Origin: Saccoglossus kowalevskii
Taxonomy: Eukaryota; Hemichordata; Enteropneusta; Harrimaniidae
Direction of reading: 5' to 3'
Length of the DNA stretch: 10,298 nt
Assembly: GCF_000003605.2 (NCBI RefSeq)
Contig: NW_003130877.1
Coordinates: 13,034-23,331 of the forward strand
Part shown: positions 1-8,388 of the stretch, one piece after another
Layout of the letters: each line of letters starts with the position of its first letter
Numbering within the stretch: the stretch's first letter is position 1
Position numbers and translations under genes: made by a program
Notes under the pieces: model-generated
The model's input: only the letters and a program-made list of their open reading frames with translations
Database searches by the model: none
Told to the model about the DNA's origin: nothing

Positions 1-530
1 GAATTCAAAAATTCATTTCATTCAAACCCTAATTGAGACAACTGGATTTAATAATTTCCAGGATGAGCTGCACAGACCAATCGGATTCTAATCAACACAA
101 CTAAGTCAATTGATTGACAACCACTTTAGAACACAATTCTTGGTTGACTTTGGTAACATCAAGACAATCATTCTGATTATATAAACAGCAGTTTTAAAAT
201 TATTTAAAATAATTATTTTTTATAAAATGTAAAAATTTGAAATGACTTTTCTGAAACCACGAAGATTATGGTAAAGGATCAGCTATTTCATTAAATTAAC
301 TTCAAAAATATTTGTTAACTATGCAGTTCCAGTTCTGATTAAGAACATCAAATATTGAACATGTGAGGACTCTATCACTGTAAAAACAGCTGCTCGTATG
401 AAGACATTGGTACTCTCGTCAATTTTTTTTATGGAAAAACATAAAATTTATTTATTTCAAGTTAATTTTTCCAGAGATGTGGGTTAAGAGTATTTTGTGA
501 TATTTGTGACACGGTTGGTTTTTATTGCAG
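1..530. other. AT-rich non-coding stretch, nothing recognised
   Basis: No reading frame with protein-like content is visible on either strand, and no RNA gene or transposon end is recognised. The first six bases are an EcoRI site (GAATTC), which may mean the sequence starts at a cloning cut, but a second EcoRI site lies uncut at about 6252, so this is only a hint. Confidence 0.5.
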
Positions 531-540
531 CAGTTGTCAC
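531..540 (+). other. Possible 10-nt microexon between consensus splice sites
   Basis: A pyrimidine-rich acceptor (GGTTTTTATTGCAG, ending at 530) and a perfect donor (GTAAGT, 541-546) flank the ten bases CAGTTGTCAC. If the second CAG is used as acceptor, the exon would be 7 nt. No neighbouring coding exon is recognised, so this may be a chance pairing of splice-like motifs. Confidence 0.15.
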
Positions 541-1615
541 GTAAGTGTTAGCTTTTGAGGTTTTCCGAGCGCAATGTTGGGGATATTGGCAGCGATCCGT
601 AAATAATGGTAAAGTATGGATTTTCATTTTAAAATGTGGCTCTTAAATATCTCACTGGTTCTCTTATTACAATCAATTTGCAAATAGGAATGATTTTCTT
701 ATACTTTGGCAGAAAACCGGCGATCCCAGGTCTAACGAACACCTGTGATTCCATCGGATTCGCTCAGATTTTAACAAACGTAACTACATTTGTGCCCAGT
801 ATTTTTATTACTCATCAGTGTTCTCCCCAGACTCCATGCCAAGCATCATGGCATTTGCATGACAACACATCTAATTTGCATAATTTATTTGCATAATAAT
901 TAGTGATACAGAAACTAAAACAGAGATATTTTTATAGCTCATATATTTTTTATCATTTTTATATCACTTCATTGTATTTTATGTGTGCATCAACTCAAAT
1001 ACAGTTTGAAATTTGTACTGTTATGAATATATTGTTATCCATGGAGGTAACTGGTTCATCATTATTTTGTGTACAACAAGTACAGTCAGTTCATATGACG
1101 TGAGGAAAAACATTTTTTGCTTAAATTTGTATAGTCTGCCAGATTGTGGGTTATCAAAATATGACTTAGAAATTTAATAAATCAATAATGACATTTTTTT
1201 TCTACAACGGCATGCACTTTGCATCACCATCTTTATTACCTCAATTGAATCCCCTTGTAACCCAGCATGCATCAGTCACTTCAGTGGCATTCCTCGCTAA
1301 TGAAGCACTCTATGAATGAGGTATTTCCAGAGGTCAGGGTTTGTTTTTTCTTCTTCGGCCGTTTTTTTTCGATTTATTTACGTTTTTTTTCCCAATGCGA
1401 CATAATTTCACTATTTTAATTCTTGGTAATTAGTGTAACCGGCGATGGAGTAGTAACAAGCCATGCATGGCACAGTCCATGCTATCAAATTTAGGATATA
1501 TAGTCTTGTTTATAGTAATATAGCTGAAATATAACCATGTCAGAAATATGATTTTTTAACATTAAAATGATTGACATTTGTATCTGATCGTCAAACAAGT
1601 ACTTGTCCATATTGA
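541..1615. other. AT-rich non-coding stretch with an octamer cluster
   Basis: No supported gene. The open frames at 636-896 and 903-1103 have no domain-like content; the first is partly a translation of ATTTGCAT repeats. Apart from the octamer cluster at 853-894, nothing is recognised here. Confidence 0.5.
853..894. promoter_or_regulatory. Three ATTTGCAT octamers in 42 bp
   Basis: The octamer ATTTGCAT (reverse complement ATGCAAAT) occurs exactly at 853-860, 874-881 and 887-894. ATGCAAAT is the established binding site of POU-domain (Oct-type) factors. Three exact copies this close together are more than expected in random DNA, even AT-rich DNA. No promoter or gene next to them is recognised, so a regulatory role is inference; a short degenerate repeat could give the same pattern. 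Confidence 0.25.
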
Positions 1616-1990
1616 GAGATATTGCTGTGGAACAGCATTCAAAATCAGCCATTTTGAATACATGTATATATATATAACATGATGTATAACGAATGTATAA
1701 AATTTGAATATATAATCAGTCAAAGCATTTAAGAGATATGGCTCTGGAATCCCAACCATTAAAACAAAATGGCCGCCAGTCAGCCTTTTTGAATCCAATC
1801 TGAAAAATAAATTCGGCCATTTTTAATAGAATCTCCAAACCAATATATCTGTGTATCTATGACATGATTTATAATGAATATTTAAAATTTGAACATAATT
1901 AGTCAAAGCAAGTCAGAGATATGGCACTAGAACCTCATTCATTGAAACAAAATGGCCGCCAGTTGGCCATTTTGAATTTTATCTGAAAAA
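1616..1990. repeat. Degenerate tandem repeat, about three copies
   Basis: Copies begin near GAGATAT(G/T)GC at about 1616, 1733 and 1916. The second and third share a near-identical block of about 20 bases containing ACAAAATGGCCGCCAGT (1761-1780 and 1944-1963), then GCC(A/T)TTTTGAAT. The first and second also share a later block with TGATNTATAANGAAT, AAATTTGAA and CAGTCAAAGCA or similar (about 1680-1730 and 1863-1911). Spacing is 117 bp then 183 bp, so the first copy lacks part of the unit. There is no coding content; the minus-strand open frame over 1562-1798 is a by-product. It resembles the diverged intergenic tandem repeats common in invertebrate genomes; the family is not recognised. Confidence 0.65.
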
Positions 1991-2640
1991 CAAAATGATG
2001 TGCATCAAGGTCCTATAATGTCCAACGTATATACCACGATTGAACAAAATCCATCTGTAAACAGCCGAGAAACCGCAGTGCAGCAAATCGGGAAAGATCT
2101 TCTCGATGCAATGGGCAAATTATTACTTTGCAGGCCCGCTCTCTCGAAAGACTTCTTGTAGACTTCAGTTTTATCACTGTTTTTGTAAGGCTAACAAAGG
2201 CAGAATTAGCTTTCGATCAATGCATGTTATTGTTTTAAAGATGTGCAAGACGAGGCTGACACTTGTAAACAATACAACAACTTAAGCATCGCAGATCAGA
2301 TTTCAAGAATCATGGGCGAAACAAAAGCTATTTGTCTAAGCGACGCATGCCCGTGGTGCTTGAAAGGCCAGAGGAGAATACTGTACATGTAACCAACACA
2401 TTTGAATCAAGATTTGCAGAAAGTTGTACGGGATTCTGCCTTCGATTTTGTCTATTGATGAATATGACGCACAAAGTGAAATTGAATTTGGTTTATGAAA
2501 ATCAGAAAGGGTCCTGCTTTTTCGTCAAACTGAAAAAATGGCTGCGTCACTCTTGTACGTATGCGTACTCGCCATACTGAAAAACGCATACATTTGATGC
2601 TTTTAGTCATTGTATCTGCTCAAATAACATCCATCATGAC
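1991..2640. other. Less AT-rich block of unknown nature
   Basis: From about 2040 to 2580 the base composition is clearly less AT-rich than the surroundings, but I recognise no protein family in any frame. An 82-codon frame (2332-2580) opens with TTG and has no domain-like pattern. A short frame starting at ATG 2538 reads MAASLLYVCVLAIL, which looks like a signal peptide, and stops after 19 codons. Without a downstream exon this cannot be called a gene. A first exon or a remnant of an unknown repeat are both possible. Confidence 0.3.
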
Positions 2641-3300
2641 TTTATAAATCATTATATACTAAAACTCACAAATTTTCAGACCTTCCAATGAAATATTACC
2701 AGTATTCTTGCGACGGAATATGTTATCGCAATATGCAAATTAGGCTACTCACCCAAGTCAAATATTTAGTTCAGAAATTTCAAAGACGACTGAGTTTAAA
2801 TTAATTAATGTAATAATTAGCTAATTAATATGCATGGAATTGCACCAAAATCCAATTAGCACATCTACTCATCATATATTAGATGTATGCCAAATTTCAA
2901 TTGAATTGAAGACAACCTATCAAAGACAACTTATGGGTTCAACAAGAACAATCATAATCTGATTTTGATGCACCTGTGAGAAGTTTGCGAATGGGAACAT
3001 TTGCGTCAGTGTGTCTGTAGATGAAGGATAGGACTGGAAAAATGGAATTTTGTAAATTTAGGCAGATGTATGCATATTTATACAGAACTTGACAACACTG
3101 CCAAAAGGAAGAAGAAACAGTTGATTGTCTGATTGTGCATATACATGTAAATACATTGTAAGATGCTATTTCTTATACTTATATTTCTTTGATAAACATA
3201 CTAAAACTAAAAGATAGACAAATATTAAAAGAGGTATAAAGTAAATGTATTTACCAGTGTTTTAATATAAGGGAAAGATTTCCAGTTGCCTCATAACAAA
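2641..3300. other. AT-rich non-coding stretch with homeodomain-like sites
   Basis: No gene or repeat family is recognised. The region includes an octamer ATGCAAAT (2733-2740), a TTAATTAA palindrome at about 2801-2808, a 14-bp perfect palindrome TAATTAGCTAATTA (2814-2827) and a further CAATTAG at about 2853. TAATTA cores are typical homeodomain sites but are also common by chance in DNA this AT-rich. Confidence 0.3.
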
Positions 3301-3310
3301 GAAACACTAT

Positions 3311-3407
3311 TTTCTTTTTTTACTATACATCTTTTTTATAAATTATCTTTTTTTTACTCTCTTTTTTATTATTATTATATTTTATTATTGTTATTATTAT
3401 TATTACT
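3311..3407. repeat. T-rich tract and (TTA)n simple repeat
   Basis: Runs of T with scattered A/C at 3311-3365 pass into a (TTA)n-like microsatellite at about 3366-3407. The 63-codon frame across it (tyrosine/leucine-rich) is a translation of the simple repeat and is not a gene. Confidence 0.8.
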
Positions 3408-3949
3408 GTATGTGCTACCATTGAATCCTTCCTTTGTAGTTGGTAAAAAGAACTGTGACAAGCTTTGTTTACTGTGACTGTTTTAAGTGGCAACCATTAT
3501 ACTCTTGTATAAGGGCAACAGAAGTAATATAAACAAAGGAGAAACAAGTGTAATTATGGCTGGTGTGATTAAACATATTATTGATGGTTGACTAGTAGCT
3601 TCGCGGTGAGTGGGTTTCATATCTGGTGGGTTTCGCAGGAAGTAGGACTTTGTCTCAGTAACTGGTCCTTTCATCCTTGTTGAGAATTAAAGTTTTATGT
3701 TTCTTTAACAACTTGCGCTATTCTGGGAATAGCAACCTAGCAGGAGTTCCAAAATAAGACCCATGCTCTGTTAATACCTCTAGTTTTAAGGACCAATAAA
3801 CATTACCATTATGATCTTTTTGGTGTTGCAAAGGATAGTTGAATATTGTTTATTGAAATTAATAATCCCCATAACAGTTTTCCAATATAGATAAATTGTA
3901 GTACGTAACAAAATGTATAACTCAGTGTCAACAATGAAATAAAGGAATG
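3408..3949. other. Non-coding stretch, possible unknown repeat remnant
   Basis: Between about 3580 and 3800 the composition is less AT-rich than the flanks. The minus-strand frame over 3483-3674 has no recognisable domain, and the other frames are broken by stops. No tRNA-type A/B box, transposon terminus or protein family is recognised. Confidence 0.3.
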
Positions 3950-3966
3950 TATATATATATATATAT
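3950..3966. repeat. (TA)n microsatellite
   Basis: About eight uninterrupted TA dinucleotides. A shorter TA run also occurs at about 1664-1676. Confidence 0.85.
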
Positions 3967-4620
3967 TTACATTATTACTAATGCATTGCAATACGACTAA
4001 TTCAAATTGAAAAAAATAGCAATATAAAATATTCCATCAGTAATACATGGACTTCTCAAAGGCGTATATTGCGATCAGTGTTATTTACGAAAATATTTGT
4101 TTATAATTTGATAAACTTGCTTGGCAATACCGAGTAATTAGATATAATGTGTACATATTTTAATAAATAAAGATATACTAACAAAAATAAAATATAAATT
4201 ATTTCATATTTTATTATATAAACTGCACAAAAAGTAAATATCAATATTTGTCCTTACTAGAATGATGTGTAACTTCAAACAGGAATCCTGATAAAGTTCA
4301 CAACTGGCGATTTAGCAATATTAGGGATTGTCAACTTCCAGTGAATTTGATTACCTAATGTTTTTAGGTCTGGGAAGTTCGAATTAGTAAATGAAGTACA
4401 GGCCGACGAAGCTGAAATATCCAAGAACCAACACATACCAAAAATTATATCTCAAAAGTGAATATTCGTGGTGTATTTTAAGTCTAACCGGACCGGAAGT
4501 GGGAATTTGTTAGTACTCTAAATATCCAAATATATTTTAGTATAAGGTAGTAAAACACTACAATCAGTCATATCACAGATTTTTTCCTCAAACTTTTTAA
4601 GTTGACCATCTTCATTCATC
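3967..4620. other. AT-rich DNA upstream of the retrotransposon remnant
   Basis: This lies directly before the DIRS-like gag remnant, so it could include that element's left terminal repeat and leader. I cannot identify terminal repeats, because the right end of the element is not in the window for comparison. No gene is visible. Confidence 0.35.
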
Positions 4621-6518
4621 ATGCCAGCACAGAAGAAACGATGAAGACCAACTCGATCCTAGAAAAATCCTGCACGATTTTCTCAAGACCAACAACCAAC
4701 CCCGTACTTTGAACAAAAAACAATGTACAGCCACGAAAACTAGTAACCAACGCCGACAAAAACTCAACACTGAACTCCGCCACTATGACTAGTCCGCTAC
4801 AAACCAGTCATTCAACCACAACTCATTGCAGCAAATCAACCAGTCGTTCAACCACAACTCATTGCAGCAAACCAACCAGTCATTCAACCACAACTCATTG
4901 CAGCAAATCAACCAGTCGTTCAACCACAACTCATTGCAGCAAACCAACCAGTCACTCATCCACAACTCATTGCAGCAAATCAACCAGTCATTCAACCACA
5001 ACTCATTGCAGCAAACCAACCAGTCGCTCATCCACAACTCATTGCAGCAAACCAACCAGTCGCTCATCCACAACTCATTGCAGCAAACCAACCAGTCATT
5101 CAACCACAACTCATTGCAGCAAATCAACCAGTCATTCAACCACAACTCATTGCAGCAAATCAACCAGTCGTTCAACCACAACTCATTGCAGCAAACTAAC
5201 AAGGCATTCAACCACAACTCATTGCAGCAAATCAACCAGTCATTCAACCACAACTCATTGCAGCAAACCAACCAGTCATTCAACCACAACTCATTGCAGC
5301 AAATCAACCAGTCATTCAACCACAACTCATTGCAGCAAACCAACCAGTCGCTCATCCACAACTCATTGCAGCAAACCAATCAGTCGTTCAACCACAACTC
5401 ATTGCAGCAAATCAACCAGTCATTCAACCACAACTCATTGCAGCAAATCAACCAGTCATTCAACCACAACTCATTGCAGCAAACCAACCAGTCGCTCATC
5501 CACAACTCATTGCAGCACACTAACCAGTCATTCAACCACAACTCATTGCAGCACACCAATCAGTCGCTCATCCACAACTCATTGCAGCACACCAACCAGT
5601 CATCCAACCTCAACTCATTGCAGCAAATCAACCAGTCATTCAACCACAACTCATTGCAGCAAATGAACCGGTCATTCAACCACAACTCATTGCAGCAAAT
5701 CAGCCAGTCATTCAACCACAATTCATTGCAGCAAACCAACCAGTCATTCAACCACAACTCATTGCAGCAAATCAACCAGTCATTCAACCACACCTCATTG
5801 CAGCAAATCAACCAGTCATTCAACCACAACTCATTGCAGCAAATGAACCGGTCATTCAACCACAACTCATTGCAGCAAATCAGCCAGTCATTCAACCACA
5901 ATTCATTGCAGCAAATCAACCAGTCATTCAACCACAACTCATTGCAGCAAATCAACCAGTCATTCAACCACAACTCATTGCAGCAAATCAACCAGTTGTT
6001 CAACCACAACTCATTGCAGCAAACCAACCAGTCATTCAACCACACCAACCAGTTGCTCAACAACAACACATTTACGCACAGTACAACCAACCAGCTGTCT
6101 AACCCACATATTGGCACAACAAGCACATGCTACAGGGCAAGTCAGCAACATTGCTCCTGCAGTCGTCCCTCCGATGCACCTATAAATGCCACAAGTCGAT
6201 TCATCAACTGCTCAATGCTCTCGCCATTCGCGATAAGTTCATAGATTTATTCGAATTCCACCCAGACAACATTCTTCCAAACATCGGGGCACCCCTCAAT
6301 ACACACCTATCAGTAAACAGTGGCAACCCCAACCCAGGCTTGACATTTACAGCGTTCTAATCCCTTCACATCTTCGCTAGCCAAGGTCTAAGTTTATTCA
6401 GCCAATCCTCTATACAAACCGTGGCAGAACGACCATCAAATATGCGTATTCTATCTGGTTTATTGAAACACTTAAAAATCCTCAGAAGGAATTAAAATGG
6501 TTACACTAACTGCTAAAA
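4621..6518 (+). pseudogene. DIRS-like retrotransposon gag-like ORF1 remnant
   Basis: The probable original frame starts at ATG 4621 with a basic N-terminus (MPAQKKR, then RPTRS after a stop), runs into a long repeat that reads NQPVIQPQLIAA per 36-bp unit in this frame, and continues with ordinary protein-like sequence such as IRDKFIDLFEFHPDN near 6208-6255. Stops in this frame lie at 4642, 4660, 4741, 4744, 4771, 4786, 5197, 5521, 6100 and 6358. Good protein-like sequence moves to another frame after 6100 (an AQQAHATGQVSNIAP-type stretch) and again after about 6360 (SKFIQPIL onward), so there are also frameshifts. Assignment as gag rests on its place upstream of a DIRS-like reverse transcriptase and on a resemblance to DIRS ORF1 in the 6200-6510 part; it is inference. 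The coding line breaks at about 6518 and seems to resume near 6961. Confidence 0.5.
4801..6045. repeat. 36-bp minisatellite, 34 full copies plus a partial one
   Basis: Units start at 4801 and every 36 bp to 5989, with a last partial unit from 6025 that diverges at about 6041. All copies are exactly 36 bp, with no indel in 1.2 kb. Each contains a conserved CCACAACTCATTGCAGCAAA core (C/T and A/G variants elsewhere). Recurrent variants are AAT/AAC at the unit end, CATTCAAC versus CGTTCAAC or CGCTCATC at the centre, and CAC for AAC in copies near 5520-5592. Because 36 is a multiple of three, every frame is periodic: one reads NQPVIQPQLIAA, one NQSFNHNSLQQI/T, one TSHSTTTHCSKS/P. The long open frames across it on both strands (for example + 4785-5666, + 4793-6244, - 4789-5379, - 5560-6126) follow from this periodicity and are not separate genes. 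Confidence 0.95.
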
Positions 6519-6960
6519 CACATATATAAAACATACAAATTTTACAAGAATTACACTGTCTAAAGCACGACAATGGTTTTAAAAAAAACTACAATTACAA
6601 CTATTGATATATATGTAGGTAATAATATTGAAAAATTGAAAAAAAATAGATGAAATAATAATAAAAAAAAAGAAGCAATAAACAGTCAATAAACAGCGCC
6701 CCCAGTAGCCAATCAGTTTGCGTGTTAAAGTCCTTCTTTGGCTATTCATTTTAAACAAAATGGCGGTGCCCATGAATCGTGATATTTGTGATGATAAAAT
6801 TGTGAAAGTTTTCGGTGTTGGTGCCCTCAAGCCTCATCAGGTACAGGCAATCGACGCAGTTTTGTGTGGGAAGGATGTCTTCATAGCAACAAAAAAAGAA
6901 AGTGGAATTTTGTTTTATAATTTGGTACCTCCTTGTTTCGAGGTGCGCCCAATCAGATCT
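6519..6960 (+). other. Inserted segment carrying a RecQ-like gene fragment
   Basis: The gag-like sequence ends near 6518 and similar sequence seems to resume near 6961. Imperfect direct repeats flank the gap: ACTGCTAAAA (6509-6518) and ACTGCTTAAAA (6962-6972), as a target-site duplication might look. Inside is first an A-rich stretch (about 6570-6680), then a less AT-rich part with a CCAATCAG motif (6709-6716) 44 bp before the RecQ-like start codon, then the RecQ-like frame. A second CCAATCAG lies at 6949-6956. The presence of upstream, promoter-like sequence argues for capture of genomic DNA rather than a processed mRNA copy. Boundaries are inferred, not proven. Confidence 0.4.
6760..6945 (+). 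pseudogene. RecQ-like DNA helicase N-terminal fragment, Walker A lost
   Basis: From ATG 6760 (context ACAAAATGG; a second ATG lies at 6772) the frame reads a short leader, then KVFGVGALKPHQVQAIDAVL and GKDVFIA. This fits the start of RecQ-family superfamily 2 helicases: the F-G...L+P.Q..AI motif 0 followed by G+DV, directly before Walker A. The family then expects a (P)TG.GKS loop; here the sequence is TKKESGILFYNLVP, so the GKS lysine that binds ATP phosphates is absent, although the following LVP matches the family. The match ends around 6945, after about 62 codons; the frame stays open to 7143 but reads into retrotransposon sequence. A possible donor site (GAG|GTGCGC, near 6943) would fit a single captured first exon. 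It cannot be an active helicase. Confidence 0.6.
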
Positions 6961-7364
6961 CACTGCTTAAAATACGCAATTAGCCTATGCGATCACGCAC
7001 GGTATCGTGTAGAGGCCTATAGGTGGAAGACACAGGACCGTGCGATTCTGACAATGCTACACATGGACCAGCAGACAGACTCCAAACACGCATTCCCGAC
7101 AAACCAGACGACGACAACAACAAACTTGCAGGGATTACAATAGAGGGTGCTGCTCCAACCCATGTCAAAATGGCTGCCGACATCAATGCAGAGTTTGTTA
7201 TTCCAGAAATCACGTTGCACAATTCCATCGAAAACAAGGTAGCCAGTTTTTTCGTGCCGCAATCAACTCAACAAATCAACAAGGACCTACACCACAGCCA
7301 TTTTGCGGGAATGATAAAACCTATTGAATTTGTGGATTCCCTTTTTTCTACAACATCGCTCAAT
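6961..7364 (+). pseudogene. Probable DIRS-like gag C-terminus and linker remnant
   Basis: After the inserted segment the frame reads CLKYAISLCDHARYRVEAYRW near 6964-7026, which could continue the gag-like sequence that breaks off at about 6510. From about 7100 the better sequence lies in another frame (open to 7401), with VIPEITLHNSIENKVASFF and similar, up to the start of the polymerase. No CCHC zinc knuckle is visible. It is placed here by position between the gag-like and RT regions and by a weak resemblance; other explanations are open. Confidence 0.35.
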
Positions 7365-8388
7365 CAAGAGGTTTTCACACGCGAACTTCATAACCATCTA
7401 TAAGCATCCGTTATTTTAGACATTTCAAAGACGTGCAGACTTGGGTTTTTCAGGAAGCCAACATGAATCCACAAATCATTACAGACTCCATCATTAAAGA
7501 AATTGGTGCAGGACATGCGGTAGGTCCTTTATTCAACCTCCTTTTCCCAACTTCATTGTCAACTCCTTGGGGTTGCGACCAAAGAAAAAATGGGGGTCAT
7601 CAAATTCTAATGGATTTATCTCAACCAATTTCTGACAGCGTCAATGACAACATTTGCAAAGAGGATTTCTCGCTCCACAACTCGACAGTCGACGATGCTG
7701 TCAGCATGATTAATCAATTTGGATCAGGTACCCAGCTTGCTAAAATTGACATACAACATTACGCTTGTGTCCTGTCAGACGTGAAGATTGGCATCTCCTA
7801 GGTTACAAGTGAAATGGATACTATTTCTTCGATCGTGTCTTACCATTTGGACTTAGGTCAGCACCCTTTCTCTTCAACCAGATTGCTGAGGCAATCAATT
7901 GGATTGTTTGCAATCGATCTCACAATAATAACATTCTCCATTACTTAGACGACTACCTCATCGCAAGACCACCTAATTCTGACATTTGCAATAACAATTT
8001 ACAGACAATGTTATCTGTTTGTAAAGATCTCAGCGTTACCATTGCACCAGAAAAACTTGAGGGTCCTTCAACAATACTCACATTCCTAGGAATTGAATTA
8101 GACACCACTAAAATGGTACTTCGTTTGCCAGACGACAAGTTACGTGAAATTACAGAAACTTTGGAAAAATGGTCCTTGATAACATCATGCACAAAACGCA
8201 AACTGCTGTCATTAATTGGCATACTTAGCTTTGCCTGCAAATGCATTCCTGCAGGTCGGACATTCCTGCGTCGCATGATCAATCTCTCAATTACCGTAAC
8301 TAAGCTCCAGCAACATTTAACATTAACTCAGCCTTTCCACCGCGATCTACAGTGGTGGCGGGACTTCAATCAAAATGGACTCTCTCTG
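7365..8388 (+). pseudogene. DIRS-like retrotransposon reverse transcriptase remnant
   Basis: The domain is recognisable through most of its length: a leader with FTREL (about 7373) and an LGFSG block; IIKEIGAGHAVGPLFN (about 7490-7537); LMDLSQPISDSVND (7607-7651); motif A with KIDIQH, catalytic Asp at 7748-7750; RLCPVRREDWHLLGY; LPFGLRSAPFLFNQ; the YLDD active-site motif (7942-7953); APEKLEGPST and TFLGIELDT; then CTKRKLLSLIG, CIPAGRTFLRRMI and DLQWWRDF. The CTKR...LLSLIG...PAGR...RR series is characteristic of DIRS/Ngaro-type polymerases. Lesions: frameshifts between about 7385 and 7470, a frameshift at about 7758-7762 just after motif A, and a TGA at 7810-7812 where the family usually has Trp. 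After that the frame is open to 8895. The RNase H domain that should follow DLQWW is replaced by LINE sequence from about 8389. Not functional. Confidence 0.85.

Noticed and set aside
2332-2580. 82-codon open frame as a gene
   Set aside because: It opens with TTG, has no domain-like pattern and no recognisable neighbours; its length is within chance for a less AT-rich block.
3286-3477. Tyr/Leu-rich small membrane-protein-like frame
   Set aside because: It is a translation of T-rich and TTA simple repeats, not a gene.
3483-3674. 63-codon minus-strand frame with a hydrophobic end
   Set aside because: No family resemblance, and its neighbouring frames are broken; not supported as a gene.
4785-5666. 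293-codon Thr/Ser/His/Cys-rich open frame starting at ATG 4785
   Set aside because: It is one of several periodic frames of the 36-bp repeat. Unit variants change its residues (Ser/Pro, His/Arg) freely, and the frame ends by a single base change within the array. No sign that it is a gene.
4801-6060. CRISPR-like array
   Set aside because: Copies are contiguous with no unique spacers, and the context is eukaryotic retrotransposon DNA.
4789-6126. Trp/Cys/Leu/Asn-rich open frames on the minus strand across the repeat
   Set aside because: Mirror reading of the same minisatellite; no start or flanking coding sequence supports them.
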